Source: Nitrospirota bacterium (GTDB taxonomy: Bacteria; Nitrospirota; Thermodesulfovibrionia; Thermodesulfovibrionales; UBA6898). Taken from it: a stretch of 33,703 nucleotides of DNA. Under the pieces are notes generated by a model, which worked only from the letters and a program-made list of their open reading frames with translations, was not told where the DNA came from and searched no databases. A program made the position numbers and the translations under genes. Where the stretch lies: assembly GCA_004321925.1 (NCBI GenBank), contig SCQH01000101.1:1-33703 (forward strand). The letters are read 5' to 3'. Below are positions 14,377 through 24,052 of the stretch, one piece after another. Position 1 is the stretch's first letter; each line of letters begins with the position of its first letter.

Positions 14377-16287
14377 TTACGGGCAGGTGCCTGTTGCGGT
14401 TATGAAGGCGCCGGGAGGGGCGGTGTCGGTCCTTCTGCAGCCGTCGCGGTCGCGGGGGACGCCGTTATTGACATCTCCGAGGGGGGCAAGCGGCGGTTCT
14501 GGCCGGTCGTTGCCGAAGAAGATCGGAATTCTCAATGACTGGGATGAAAGGACTGTTCCTCCTGACAACGGACGGAAATTGCCTGAATCGGGAGCAGCCA
14601 AAACCGGCTCGAAAATATTGATCGAATTGTCGCTTGTTATCTGGCTCGGGTTGCAGGTTGAATTTCCGGGCTGACATCCCTGTCCGCTTTCGCCCAAACC
14701 CAAAGAACGATCTCCGGATCCGTTCCAGATGATGTTGCCTCGTATCTCAAGATTATCGTCAGAGAGAGCAGGGGACGGGATGTTCGATCCGGCAGGTGGA
14801 TCAGTCGGTCCGAATACCACAAAATGGCTGTCGAGCGTCTGCAGGGGCAGGGGGTTATAGAAGATATTATTATAGATGAAGACATTCCGGGTGGGGATCC
14901 ATTCCCCTCCGTCCCCGGCTGTGGCCGGACCCCAGCCTCCGGCCGAGTTCCTTGCCTGACAGGCCGGTGTATCCCCGTCACAAGACCGGCTGCCCGGGCT
15001 GAGCAAAAGCAGGCCAGAGCCCCTTGGGTCGTAGCCGACCCGGTATAACGTGTTGAAGGCCGCGAGGATATTATAGCCGCCCCTGACAGCGATTCCGGCA
15101 TTCTGAACATCATGGAGGATGTTGTTGGTGAACTTGATGTCAGAGGCCTCGTAATGCAGCCGGGGTGAGGTCATGAACTCAAAGCCCGTGCCCTCTCCTG
15201 CAGAGAACCCTATGGAATTGCAGTGGTCGATCTCATTGCCCTCGACCACGAAATTCGAACTGCCGCCTTTCAGGACAAGACAGTCTTCGGAGGCGTCATG
15301 GATGCGGCTCTGGCGTATATGCCCGTAGTCGACCGAAACAAAATCAAGGGCGAACCAGAAGGCGCCGGAAATATCGCTCCTTTCGACGTATATGTACTTT
15401 GACTGGTTTATCTTCAGCGTCTCCTGCGGCTGGCGGACAGAGCCGTCGTACCCGCTTAACCTGCTGCCGCGGATGAGCAGATGGTCTGCCCCGGCAATAT
15501 GGACGACATTGCCGCCACCGCCATATCCGGGATCGGTCACAAAATCGAGGTCGATAAGGTAAAGGTACCTGACATCAAACAGGTCGAAATAACCATGCAG
15601 CCGTGCCGTGTTCGGGCCGGAGGCGCTCTGGATGATGACCGGGAAGGCGTATGTCCCGTAGCGGGACTCCATCCAGCCTGGAATATCAGAGGCAGGGTAA
15701 TCTCCGGCCGCAAGCAGGATGCGGTAGCCCGTACCCGAAAGGACGACACCGGCAGGGATCCTGCCCCACGCCTCGCGGATCGTGCGCAGGGCCTGGCCTG
15801 GGCCGGAGCCTGAGTTCCCGTCATCTCCCCCGGCAGGATCGACCCATATATCGGTCAGAACCGGGTCCCCGATATGAAAATTATCATCAGGGGCATTTTC
15901 GGCATATGACGTGACCGCTACCCGAATCGGATCCCATGAGGCGACCCCGAGGGTGACCCGGAGGTTCGATCCGCCATAGTCCACGCAGGGGATGAAAACA
16001 GTATTGCTCATGGCATCAAAGGTCGAACACTGAGGGTTCGAGGATACATCAGACCCGAATCCCTGCAGGTCCAGTTCGATCGGCTCCCATGAAGAAAGAT
16101 GGAGATCCACCCAGATGTTCTCCCCGTTATAGTCCAGGCAGGGCAGGTGAAGCGTCTCGGTGCTGAAATCATAGACAGCGCAGCTGCCGGGGAAGGCATA
16201 CCCGAAGGCTGCTGCCGGAAGGCCGATGCAGGCGCAGACCATGATAAGAATAAAACAGAGCACTTCCAGTAACTGCTTTGTCTTCAT
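14377..16287 (-). CDS. Secreted right-handed parallel beta-helix protein
   Basis: The protein is 636 residues with a signal peptide (MKTKQLLEVLCFILIMVCAC, cleavage near PAAAFGYA). Residues 34-125 hold two copies of a Cys-paired module: SCAVYDFSTETLHLPCLDYNG, with WEPIEL later in the copy, then QCSTFDAMSNTVFIPCVDYGG with WDPIRV. From about 148 the text IWVDPAGGDDGNSGSGPGQA starts a parallel beta-helix with DUF1565-like entry, and short strand/turn rungs run to about 560 (VERSDIS, FVVEGNEIDHC, IKFTNNILHDVQNAG, VFIYNNIFYN, LEIRGNIIWNG). Such folds are polysaccharide lyases, hydrolases or adhesins; catalytic residues cannot be picked. GGGGGGTGTT lies before the ATG. It ends with a Cys and an apparent PA14-free tail, so it is simply secreted or surface-bound. 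Confidence 0.8.
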   Translation of the reverse strand: MKTKQLLEVLCFILIMVCACIGLPAAAFGYAFPGSCAVYDFSTETLHLPCLDYNGENIWVDLHLSSWEPIELDLQGFGSDVSSNPQCSTFDAMSNTVFIPCVDYGGSNLRVTLGVASWDPIRVAVTSYAENAPDDNFHIGDPVLTDIWVDPAGGDDGNSGSGPGQALRTIREAWGRIPAGVVLSGTGYRILLAAGDYPASDIPGWMESRYGTYAFPVIIQSASGPNTARLHGYFDLFDVRYLYLIDLDFVTDPGYGGGGNVVHIAGADHLLIRGSRLSGYDGSVRQPQETLKINQSKYIYVERSDISGAFWFALDFVSVDYGHIRQSRIHDASEDCLVLKGGSSNFVVEGNEIDHCNSIGFSAGEGTGFEFMTSPRLHYEASDIKFTNNILHDVQNAGIAVRGGYNILAAFNTLYRVGYDPRGSGLLLLSPGSRSCDGDTPACQARNSAGGWGPATAGDGGEWIPTRNVFIYNNIFYNPLPLQTLDSHFVVFGPTDPPAGSNIPSPALSDDNLEIRGNIIWNGSGDRSLGLGESGQGCQPGNSTCNPSQITSDNSINIFEPVLAAPDSGNFRPLSGGTVLSSQSLRIPIFFGNDRPEPPLAPLGDVNNGVPRDRDGCRRTDTAPPGAFITATGTCP

Positions 16288-16421
16288 AACACCCCCCGGA
16301 TGACCGCCAACGGCCTGCCTAAGTACAAGCTAGTACATTTACCGGCCGTTTGCAAGGAAAAATCCGAAAAAGAGGGAGCTGCTTAAATATGTCCGATCAG
16401 GGCCGGTGAGGCCGGGATGTC

Positions 16422-16451
16422 TTGACAGGTTAAACCCCCTGGAATTATTAT
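16422..16451 (+). promoter_or_regulatory. Leaderless-type promoter of the TPR lipoprotein gene
   Basis: A consensus TTGACA (16422-16427), an 18-nt spacer and TATTAT (16446-16451) stand 8 nt before ATG 16460. There is no ribosome-binding site between them. The rest of the 16288-16459 spacer has no gene. Confidence 0.65.
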
Positions 16452-16459
16452 AAAAAACA

Positions 16460-17146
16460 ATGAATATACACCTGAGGTCCTCCATTACAGTTATCTGCCT
16501 GCTTCTGCTGCCGGTTTTTGGCCTGTCCTCATGCGCAACGGACGCTAAGAAAGCGCCTGCGGATACGCCGGAAAAGAACCTCTCCCTGAGCGCCGAGGAG
16601 CAGGACAGCAGGGCCCTTGTGCTCTTCCAGAAGATCTTTGACCTGATCAGCGAGTCGGACCGCAAGACGGTCCTGCCGAAGATCGAGGCGATGTACGGCG
16701 AGATCGTCAATGACTATCCGAAGGCGGCCCTTGGTCAGGAGAGCTACTCGCGGCTCATTTATATTTATATGAACGATTACGACCCTCCCGCCTATGACAA
16801 GGCAGAAGAACTGTATCAGCGGTTCCTGAAAAAGTACCCCGGCTCGCAGTTTACGAATGATATTTCGGACTCGATAGCCCAGGGCTATTACCGCAACGGG
16901 AAATGGGAGCAGCTCCAGAAATTCTTCACCCCGGCCGTGAAGAAATATATTGAGACCGGCAAGCTCGAAAGGCCCCGGGAGCTTTTTTTGTATGCTGAGG
17001 CCAAGCTGAACCTCGGGGACCTTGCAGAGGCTGAAAAGGGATACCGGATCATCATTGCGGAGGCCCCAAAGACGAAAGAGGGATCAATTTCGAAACAGCG
17101 GCTTGATGTCATTCAAAAGAAGAAGAGCGGCAAGGACAAGAAGTAG
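16460..17146 (+). CDS. TPR-containing lipoprotein
   Basis: The protein is 228 residues. The signal peptide ends in a lipobox (LLPVFGLSSC, Cys at about 25). After a charged linker (residues 30-55), helical repeats of the tetratricopeptide type follow: MYGEIVNDYPKAALGQESYSRLI, AEELYQRFLKKYPGSQFTND, and AEKGYRIIIAEAPKTKEG with A/Y/P at TPR-like positions. This resembles the BamD/YbgF class of periplasmic TPR lipoproteins that support envelope complexes, but it is shorter than BamD and I do not claim orthology. It ends in a basic KKKSGKDKK tail. It is 37 nt upstream of yebC and probably co-transcribed with the following core genes. Confidence 0.78.
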   Translation: MNIHLRSSITVICLLLLPVFGLSSCATDAKKAPADTPEKNLSLSAEEQDSRALVLFQKIFDLISESDRKTVLPKIEAMYGEIVNDYPKAALGQESYSRLIYIYMNDYDPPAYDKAEELYQRFLKKYPGSQFTNDISDSIAQGYYRNGKWEQLQKFFTPAVKKYIETGKLERPRELFLYAEAKLNLGDLAEAEKGYRIIIAEAPKTKEGSISKQRLDVIQKKKSGKDKK

Positions 17147-17183
17147 CATTCAATAATCACTAATCCGTACTGGAGGTTTTTTC

Positions 17184-17939
17184 GTGTCAGGACATTCCAA
17201 ATGGTCTCAGATCAAACATAAAAAGGCCAACACCGATGCAAAGAGGGGCAAGGCATTCACCAAGATCGTCAAGGAGATCTCCATTGCCGCGCGGCTTGGG
17301 GGCGGCGACCCGGGGGGCAACCCGCGGCTCAGGACAGCGATAGAGAGCGCCAAGGAAGTGAACATGCCCCATGACAACATCAAGAAGGCGGTCATGAAGG
17401 GGACCGGCGAACTGCCGGGGGTCACCTACGAAGAGTTTGTCTACGAAGGGTATGGTCCTGCCGGCGTTGCGATCATCATGGAGGTGATGACCGACAACAA
17501 GAACAGGACGCTTCCGGAGATACGCTTCATACTTGCAAAGACCGGCGGCAACCTTGGTGAGACCGGCTGCGTCTCCTGGATGTTCGACAAAAAGGGCTAT
17601 ATTCTCGTCAGCAAGGCAAAGGCCTCCGAGGATACGGTCATGACGGTGGCGCTCGATGCAGGGGCCGAGGACATGAAGAACGACCCCGAGGAAGAGAACT
17701 TTGAGGTCATCACGCAGCCGGAGGACTTCACTGCAGTGAAGGAGGCCCTCGAGAAGGCCGGCCTTGCGATGGAATCCGCAGAGGTGACTATGCTGCCCAA
17801 GAACTACGTTGTGCTGGATGCAAAGGCTGCCGAGCAGATGCTGCGGCTCATGGACGCGCTGGAGGAGCATGACGACATCCAGAATGTTTACGCGAACTTC
17901 GATATCCCTGATGACGTTGCGGAGAAACTTGGCAAATAG
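17184..17939 (+). CDS. yebC: YebC/PmpR-family protein
   Basis: The 251-residue protein is a member of the universal YebC/TACO1 family. These proteins act as transcription regulators and, in more recent work, as aids to ribosomes at proline stretches. Seen: [27 protein letters not shown] at the N-terminus (the family signature), [57 protein letters not shown] and the closing [18 protein letters not shown]. The start is GTG 17184 with GGAGG 8 nt upstream. Length and all three domains are normal. It sits in a core gene run followed by DUF502 and glmU. Confidence 0.95.
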   Translation: MSGHSKWSQIKHKKANTDAKRGKAFTKIVKEISIAARLGGGDPGGNPRLRTAIESAKEVNMPHDNIKKAVMKGTGELPGVTYEEFVYEGYGPAGVAIIMEVMTDNKNRTLPEIRFILAKTGGNLGETGCVSWMFDKKGYILVSKAKASEDTVMTVALDAGAEDMKNDPEEENFEVITQPEDFTAVKEALEKAGLAMESAEVTMLPKNYVVLDAKAAEQMLRLMDALEEHDDIQNVYANFDIPDDVAEKLGK

Positions 17940-17957
17940 TCCTCATACCGGCAAACG

Positions 17958-18584
17958 ATGAACGGGTCAGTCATCAGCGCCACCTTAAAGCGGAAATTCA
18001 TCGCCGGTCTGTTCGTCTCGATACCGGCGATCATCACCTTTCTGCTCATCGGGAAGTTTGTCGCCTTTGTCGACAGTCTGCTTGAGCCCTTCTATTTCAA
18101 GGTCCTTGGTTATCATACCCCGGGACTGGGCTTCGTCTCGGCGATAGTCCTGATCTTTATCGTCGGCATCATATCGACCAATGTCTTCGGGAAAAAGATC
18201 ATAACCTGGTTCGAAAATATCTTTCTCAGGCTGCCTGTCTTCAAGGGCTTCTATACTGCGGTCAAACAACTGGTGGACGCCTTCTCTCCCGAGAGCAAGA
18301 ACTCCTCGTTCAAACGGTTTGTGATCATCGAGTACCCGCGGCCGGGGATGTACGCCTTCGGTTTCCTGACCAAGGAGAGCACGGTCCTGGCGGGCCAGGG
18401 CGGCAATGCCGAGTGCTGCCTGAGGGCCGTGTATGTTCCGACGAACAACCTCTACCTCGGAGATATCGTGCTCGTGAGCGAGAGGGAGGTCTTTTACACC
18501 GACATCCCGATAGACGAGGGGATCAAGATAATACTGTCCGGAGGCATTGCCTCGCCCAACAGGATCGGGGAGGCCCGGGAATGA
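17958..18584 (+). CDS. DUF502-family membrane protein
   Basis: The protein is 208 residues with two membrane helices near the N-terminus (FIAGLFVSIPAIITFLLIGKFV and GFVSAIVLIFIVGIIS). The family's PVFKGFYTAVKQLVDAF motif follows, then a soluble domain with YPRPGMYAFGFLTKE, VYVPTNNLYLGDIVLV and IPIDEGIKIILSGGI, the usual DUF502 ending. The family is widespread and its biochemical role is not established. The start has no clear Shine-Dalgarno and lies 18 nt after yebC. The stop overlaps the glmU start as ATGA, so translation is coupled to cell-wall precursor synthesis. Confidence 0.9.
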   Translation: MNGSVISATLKRKFIAGLFVSIPAIITFLLIGKFVAFVDSLLEPFYFKVLGYHTPGLGFVSAIVLIFIVGIISTNVFGKKIITWFENIFLRLPVFKGFYTAVKQLVDAFSPESKNSSFKRFVIIEYPRPGMYAFGFLTKESTVLAGQGGNAECCLRAVYVPTNNLYLGDIVLVSEREVFYTDIPIDEGIKIILSGGIASPNRIGEARE

Positions 18585-19954
18585 GCACTGCCTGTGTCAT
18601 CCTGGCGGCCGGGCTCGGCAAACGCATGCGCTCGTCGCTGCCGAAGGTGCTGCATCCTCTGGGCGGGGCCCCGATGCTGCAGAGCGTGATAGATTCTGTC
18701 CGCAAGATCAGGCCCCGGAAGATCGTTGTTGTGGCCGGCGTGCACCTGCACCGGATAGAGGAGGCTGTCGGCGCCCCTGACATTGTCTTTGCGCTCCAGA
18801 AGGAGCCGAAGGGGACAGGCCACGCCCTGCAGTCTGCTGTCCCCAGCCTGAAGGGGTTCGACGGGGACATCCTGATCATCAACGGGGACACTCCCCTTAT
18901 CCGTCCTGCCACGCTCAGAAGGCTGCTCGGCATGCACAAAAAGAACCGCAACGATGTCTCGGTCCTCTCCTTTGTCGCAAAAAATCCTGCTGCCTACGGC
19001 CGCGTGGTGAGAGACCGCGCCGGCAAGGTCCTCTCCATTGTCGAGGAAAAGGACGCTGACCTTGGCCAGAAGGCGATAACCGAGGTCAACAGCGGCGTCT
19101 ACGCCCTCAGGAGCACTGCCTTGAAGCTCCTCGGCAGGATACCGGAGAATCCTATCAAGAAAGAATATTACCTCACTGATATCATCTCGCTCGCCTCGCA
19201 GCAGGGGCTGAAGGCATCCGCCTACTGCATCGGGGAGGAAGAAGAGTTCATGGGGATCAATACCCGGCCTGAACTGGACAGGGCAGCGGACCTGATGAGA
19301 AAGAATATCATCGAGGACCTGAGGGACAGGGGGGTCCTCTTTGTTGACCCCGGGGCTGTTTACCTGGACAGGACCGTGAAGATCGGGTCCGGGACCGTGC
19401 TCTATCCGAATGTCTGCATAGAGGGAACAACAAAGATCGGGAAGGATTCGGTCGTCTACCCGAATACCCGGATAAAGAACAGCCTCATCGGCAACAGGGT
19501 CCTGATCAGGGACTCGACGGTCATCGAGGATTCAACGGTCAGGGACAAGGCCTCGGTCGGCCCCTTTGCCCACGTAAGGCCCGGCTCAGTGGTCGGCCCC
19601 GAGGCCCGGATAGGTAATTTTGTCGAGCTCAAAAAAGCGGTCGTCGGCAAAGGGAGCAAGGCATCCCACCTGAGCTACCTGGGCGATGCGCTGATAGGTT
19701 CCCGGGTCAATATCGGGGCAGGCACCATAACCTGCAACTATGACGGCGTGCATAAGCACCAGACCGTGATCGAGGACGGCGTCTTCATCGGGAGCGACTC
19801 CCAGCTCGTGGCGCCGGTGAGGATCTCGGCCGGGGCATATATCGGGGCAGGTTCGACCATCACCAGGGATGTGCCCCCGGATTCGCTTGCGGTCAGCAGG
19901 TCGGAGCAGAAGGTCTATAAGAACTGGGCAAAGAAAAGAAGGGCAGGGAAATAA
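18581..19954 (+). CDS. glmU: Bifunctional UDP-GlcNAc pyrophosphorylase / GlcN-1-P acetyltransferase
   Basis: The 457-residue cytoplasmic enzyme acetylates glucosamine-1-phosphate and then joins it to UTP, making UDP-GlcNAc for peptidoglycan and LPS. Seen: the nucleotidyltransferase signature LAAGLGKRMRSSLPKVLHPLGG (residues 8-29), NGDTPLIRP, and VNSGVYAL. From about 255 there is a left-handed beta-helix of hexapeptide repeats with HVRPGSVVGPEARIGNFVELK and the acetyltransferase SHLSYLGDALIGSRVNIGAGTITCNYDG. I chose ATG 18581, which overlaps the DUF502 stop as ATGA with GGGGAGG upstream; the longer open frame from 18413 is a shadow of DUF502. glmS follows after 63 nt, placing two steps of one pathway together. 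Confidence 0.97.
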   Translation: MSTACVILAAGLGKRMRSSLPKVLHPLGGAPMLQSVIDSVRKIRPRKIVVVAGVHLHRIEEAVGAPDIVFALQKEPKGTGHALQSAVPSLKGFDGDILIINGDTPLIRPATLRRLLGMHKKNRNDVSVLSFVAKNPAAYGRVVRDRAGKVLSIVEEKDADLGQKAITEVNSGVYALRSTALKLLGRIPENPIKKEYYLTDIISLASQQGLKASAYCIGEEEEFMGINTRPELDRAADLMRKNIIEDLRDRGVLFVDPGAVYLDRTVKIGSGTVLYPNVCIEGTTKIGKDSVVYPNTRIKNSLIGNRVLIRDSTVIEDSTVRDKASVGPFAHVRPGSVVGPEARIGNFVELKKAVVGKGSKASHLSYLGDALIGSRVNIGAGTITCNYDGVHKHQTVIEDGVFIGSDSQLVAPVRISAGAYIGAGSTITRDVPPDSLAVSRSEQKVYKNWAKKRRAGK

Positions 19955-20017
19955 CCGGGCCGTGCGCCTGATGATGGTATCAGTGCCGGCCGCGGAAAAG
20001 CGACGGGGGAATAAAGT

Positions 20018-21847
20018 ATGTGCGGGATAATAGGGTATACCGGCAGCAGGAATGGCGTCAGCGTCATCCTCGAAGGCCTGAAGAAGCTTGAGTACCGGGG
20101 ATATGACTCGGCCGGCGTTGCCTGGTTCACTGAGAACGGGAGCGTCGATGTCAGGCGCTGCACCGGAAAGATAAAGAACCTGGCCGCTGTCGTCGAAGGA
20201 GAGAAGCTCTCCGGTACGACAGCGATCGGACATACCCGCTGGGCCACACACGGAAAGCCGTCCGAGGAAAATGCCCACCCCCACCGGTCCGACGGCATTG
20301 TCATCGTCCATAACGGGATCATCGAAAACTACCTCGACCTCAAAAAAGGGCTCTCTGCCAAGGGATACACCTTCAGCTCCGATACGGACACCGAGGTCCT
20401 CTGCCATCTCATCAGGGAGCATTCCGGGAAGCTGCCGCTGGAAGATGCGGTACGGGAGGCGCTCAAAGAGGTGAAGGGCGCTTATGCGCTGGCGGTCATT
20501 AATGAAAAGGAGCCGGGCAAGGTGGTCGGCGTCAGAAAGGACAGCCCCCTGGTGGTCGGGCTCGGCGACGGGGAGTATTTCATTGCCTCCGACGTCCCTG
20601 CCTTCCTGAACTACTCGCGCGAAGTGATATTCCTCGATGATGGTGAGATGGTCGTGATGACCGCGGACGGGGTCTGCATAACCAGGCTCGACGGCAGCCC
20701 GGTCCGGAAGGACGTGGTGACCGTGACCTGGAGCCCGGCGATGGCTGAAAAGGGCGGGTACCGGCATTTTATGCTCAAGGAGATATTTGAGCAGCCCCGG
20801 GCGGTGAGCGATACGATACGCGGCAGGTTTTCGATCGAAAGCGGCGAGGTGAACATCGAGGAGTTCGGACTTTCTGCCGGGGAGCTCGGCGGCATCAAAA
20901 AGATCTTTATCGTGGCCTGCGGCTCGTCGTGGCACGCGGCCCTTGCCGGAAAATATATGATCGAAGAGCTTGCGCGGATCCCGGTGGAGGTCGATATAGC
21001 CTCTGAGTTCAGATACCGGGGGCCGATCATCAGTGCCGAAAACCTTATGATCGTCATCACCCAGTCGGGCGAGACCGCCGACACCCTGGCAGCCCAGAGA
21101 GAGGCCAGGAGGCTCGGCGCGCGGGTCCTGAGCATCTGCAATGTGGTCGGGAGCACCTCGGCCCGGGAGGCGGACGCGGTCTTCTACACGCACTCCGGCC
21201 CTGAGATCGGCGTGGCCTCGACCAAGGCCTTCCTCACCCAGTTTACCGCGGTCTACCTGCTGGCGGTTGCCCTCGGGCAGGAGAAAGGGAGTGTTGACCC
21301 GGCCCGGTCAAGGGAACTGCTGCAGGACCTTGTGCTGCTGCCGGGCAAGATCGAGGCCGCCCTGACGGTGGACGATGAGGTGAAGGCGATAGCTCAGGAT
21401 TACGTCAAGGCGCGCGGGTTCATCTATCTGGGCAGGGGGATCAACTACCCGATGGCCCTCGAAGGCGCGCTGAAGCTCAAGGAGATCTCATACATACATG
21501 CCGAAGGCTATCCTGCCGGCGAGATGAAGCATGGCCCCATAGCGCTGATCGATGAGGACCTGCCGGTCGTGATTCTCATCTCGAAGGACAGTCTGCTGGA
21601 CAAGATGCTCACCAGCATCCAGGAGGTCAAAAGCAGGGGGGGCAGGGTGATCGCCATATCGGCGGAGGCCTGCAGCGCTGTCTGCGAGGTCTCCCTCAAC
21701 TGCCTGCTGGTGCCTGACACGAACCATTTTCTCGCCCCTATGCTGCTGGCCGTACCGCTGCAGCTGCTGGCATACCATATCGGTGTGCTGAGGGGATGCG
21801 ACGTCGACCAGCCCCGGAACCTGGCAAAGAGCGTGACCGTGGAATAG
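20018..21847 (+). CDS. glmS: Glutamine-fructose-6-phosphate aminotransferase (isomerizing)
   Basis: The 609-residue enzyme makes glucosamine-6-phosphate from fructose-6-phosphate and glutamine, the entry step to UDP-GlcNAc. The N-terminal glutaminase starts MCGIIGYTGSRNG, with the catalytic Cys exposed after Met removal, and carries GHTRWATHGKPSEENAHPH. Two SIS domains bind the sugar (ACGSSWHAALAGKYMIEE, TQSGETADTLAAQREA; then GRGINYPMALEGALKLKEISYIHAEGYPAGEMKHGPIALI). It ends DQPRNLAKSVTVE, the normal family C-terminus. No glmS ribozyme fold or riboswitch was recognised in the 63-nt spacer upstream, so control probably comes with glmU. Confidence 0.97.
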   Translation: MCGIIGYTGSRNGVSVILEGLKKLEYRGYDSAGVAWFTENGSVDVRRCTGKIKNLAAVVEGEKLSGTTAIGHTRWATHGKPSEENAHPHRSDGIVIVHNGIIENYLDLKKGLSAKGYTFSSDTDTEVLCHLIREHSGKLPLEDAVREALKEVKGAYALAVINEKEPGKVVGVRKDSPLVVGLGDGEYFIASDVPAFLNYSREVIFLDDGEMVVMTADGVCITRLDGSPVRKDVVTVTWSPAMAEKGGYRHFMLKEIFEQPRAVSDTIRGRFSIESGEVNIEEFGLSAGELGGIKKIFIVACGSSWHAALAGKYMIEELARIPVEVDIASEFRYRGPIISAENLMIVITQSGETADTLAAQREARRLGARVLSICNVVGSTSAREADAVFYTHSGPEIGVASTKAFLTQFTAVYLLAVALGQEKGSVDPARSRELLQDLVLLPGKIEAALTVDDEVKAIAQDYVKARGFIYLGRGINYPMALEGALKLKEISYIHAEGYPAGEMKHGPIALIDEDLPVVILISKDSLLDKMLTSIQEVKSRGGRVIAISAEACSAVCEVSLNCLLVPDTNHFLAPMLLAVPLQLLAYHIGVLRGCDVDQPRNLAKSVTVE

Positions 21848-21923
21848 CGGCCGGAACCGTGCTGCCGCTGGATTTATAAGGCCCGTTTTTGTTATTCTAT
21901 ATATCACGGAGATAAATTAACAG

Positions 21924-24038
21924 ATGTCTAAAGAAGGGTTAATGCACGATCTCAATCCCCAGCAGAAAGAAGCCTTGCAGCATATTAACGGTCCGTTGCT
22001 GGTCCTTGCCGGGGCAGGCAGCGGCAAGACCAAGGTCATCACCCATAAGTTCGCCTATCTCGTAAAGACCCACAAGACCCCTGCCGACGCCATCTTTGCG
22101 GTCACCTTCACGAACAAGGCCGCCGGCGAGATGCGCGAGAGGATCGGTCATCTCCTGCCCAATGATATCCGGAGCGCCTGGATCGGCACACTCCATTCCC
22201 AGTGCGGCAGGATACTGAGGAAGGAGATCAAGAACCTCGGCTACGGCCCTGACTTCTCGATATATGATGAGGACGACCGCTGCAATCTCATCCGGCATAT
22301 CCTCAAGGACTTCAAGATATACGAAGCGCTGTACAAAGGGGTCTCCTCACGGATCAATATCCTGAAGGCCTCGCTGATAGACCCTGACACGTTCCTGGCC
22401 TCGGGGGACGGCTTCGGTTTTGACGAAAAGCTCGCCAAGGTCTATATCAGATATCAGGACGAACTGCAGAGGTCCAACGCCCTGGATTTTGACGACCTGA
22501 TCATGCTGACGGTCAAGCTCTTCAGGGAATTTCCGAAGGTGCTCAGGAAGTATCAGGATTCGCTGGCGCATGTGCTCGTTGACGAGTTCCAGGACCTGAA
22601 CGCCTCGCAGTATCACCTGGTGAAGCTCCTTGCAAAACAGCACAAGAACATCTGCGCGGTGGGGGATGACGATCAGAGCATCTACCGGTTCCGGGGTGCC
22701 GATGTCCAGCATATCCTGAACTTCGAAAAGGACTTCCCCGGCGCCAAGGTCGTCAGGCTCGAAAGGAACTACCGTTCTACCCAGAATATCCTGGACGTCT
22801 CGCATGCCGTGATCTCCGCAAACCCCAACCGGAAGGCCAAGAAGCTCTGGACCGACCGGGGCAGGGGGGAAAAGGTCCATTACTGCTGGCTCAATAACGA
22901 GGAAGAAGAGGCAAAACATATAGCCAAGGTCATCAAGGAGCTCTACCTGAAGGGTGCCGCCGCCTACAAGGACGTCGGGGTGCTCTACCGGGTGAACCTT
23001 CAGTCCCGGGCGCTCGAAGATGCCCTGCGGGACGCGGGCCTGCCCTACCGGGTGGTCGGCGGCATAAGCTTCTACCAGAGGAAAGAGATCAAGGACATCA
23101 TTGCATACGCCCGGCTTGTCACGAACCATGGCGACAATGTGAGCCTCAGGAGGGTCATCAATACCCCGCCCCGCGGCATCGGTGCCGCGACCCTGTCGAA
23201 GATCGAGGGGGAGGCCAAGAAGAAGTCGGCCTGCCTGTTCGATATCCTCAAAGTGGCTGCAAAGAACAGCGGCATCGTCTCTTCGACGAAGGACAAACTG
23301 GGCAGCTTTTCCTCTCTGATCGAGGAGCTTGCTCCCAGGGCAGGCCAGGATGCGGCAGAGCTTCTGAAGGCGATCGTGGAAAGGACCGGCTACCGTGAGA
23401 CGCTCGACGACGACAGAAAACAGAATATTGCCGAGCTTATCGTCTCTGCTGAAGGCAGGGACATCCGTGAGTTCCTTGACAAGGTCTCCCTGCAGACCTC
23501 TCACGAGGAGGCGGCCCCGGGAGACCATATCTCCCTGATGACCCTGCATAATGCCAAGGGCCTCGAGTTCCCTGTCGTATTTCTCACCGGGATCGAAGAA
23601 GGCGTGCTCCCGTACTTCAAGGCGATCGGCAAGGAAGATGAGATAGCGGAGGAACGCAGGCTCTTTTATGTCGGGATGACCCGTGCCAGGGACATGCTCC
23701 TGCTGTCAGGTTCACGCAAGAGACGGCTCTACTCGCGGATACAGGAGCAGGAGCCCTCGCGGTTCCTCAAGGCCCTGCCGCGGGAATACTGCCTCTGGAT
23801 CGAGAAGGTGGCTGAATATCATCCGTTCAAGGCCGGCGGCAGGGACAACAAAAAGGCCGAGATCGTCAAGGTCAAACCCCTGTTCGCCTCCGGCTGCAGG
23901 GTGAAGCATCCGGTATGGGGTGTGGGCGTCATCCGTGACTGCTACGGGGACGGCGAGGACCAGAAGGTGATGGTCAATTTCCCCACGATCGGGCTGAAGA
24001 GACTCTCCCTGAAGCTTGCCAACCTGACCAAGATATAG
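21924..24038 (+). CDS. pcrA: UvrD/PcrA-family superfamily 1A DNA helicase
   Basis: A 704-residue 3'-5' DNA helicase used in repair and in clearing stalled polymerase. Seen in order: Q-motif LNPQQKEALQ, Walker A AGAGSGKT (residues 29-36), TFTNKAAGEMRER, DEFQDLNASQY, VGDDDQSIYRFRGAD, ERNYRSTQNIL, LMTLHNAKGLEFPVVFLTGIEEGVLP, and EERRLFYVGMTRARDMLLLSGS. The C-terminal 50 residues (GCRVKHPVWGVGVIRDCYGDGEDQKVMVNFP) form the Tudor-like tail that in PcrA/UvrD contacts RNA polymerase. An ATG at 21942 (MHDLNPQQ) preceded by AAGAAGGG is an equally plausible start six codons in. GatC follows after 14 nt. UvrD and PcrA cannot be separated by eye. Confidence 0.95.
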   Translation: MSKEGLMHDLNPQQKEALQHINGPLLVLAGAGSGKTKVITHKFAYLVKTHKTPADAIFAVTFTNKAAGEMRERIGHLLPNDIRSAWIGTLHSQCGRILRKEIKNLGYGPDFSIYDEDDRCNLIRHILKDFKIYEALYKGVSSRINILKASLIDPDTFLASGDGFGFDEKLAKVYIRYQDELQRSNALDFDDLIMLTVKLFREFPKVLRKYQDSLAHVLVDEFQDLNASQYHLVKLLAKQHKNICAVGDDDQSIYRFRGADVQHILNFEKDFPGAKVVRLERNYRSTQNILDVSHAVISANPNRKAKKLWTDRGRGEKVHYCWLNNEEEEAKHIAKVIKELYLKGAAAYKDVGVLYRVNLQSRALEDALRDAGLPYRVVGGISFYQRKEIKDIIAYARLVTNHGDNVSLRRVINTPPRGIGAATLSKIEGEAKKKSACLFDILKVAAKNSGIVSSTKDKLGSFSSLIEELAPRAGQDAAELLKAIVERTGYRETLDDDRKQNIAELIVSAEGRDIREFLDKVSLQTSHEEAAPGDHISLMTLHNAKGLEFPVVFLTGIEEGVLPYFKAIGKEDEIAEERRLFYVGMTRARDMLLLSGSRKRRLYSRIQEQEPSRFLKALPREYCLWIEKVAEYHPFKAGGRDNKKAEIVKVKPLFASGCRVKHPVWGVGVIRDCYGDGEDQKVMVNFPTIGLKRLSLKLANLTKI

Positions 24039-24052
24039 GAACCAACCAGGAA

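Noticed and set aside
19955-20017. glmS ribozyme/riboswitch before glmS
   Set aside because: The spacer is only 63 nt and GC-rich, too short for the conserved fold, and no core motif was seen.
19586-21193. 535-codon minus-strand ORF
   Set aside because: Antisense to glmU/glmS with an Arg/Asp/Pro-rich composition; both plus-strand genes are unmistakable.
22347-23549. 400-codon minus-strand ORF
   Set aside because: Antisense shadow of the helicase gene in GC-rich DNA; no recognised motifs.
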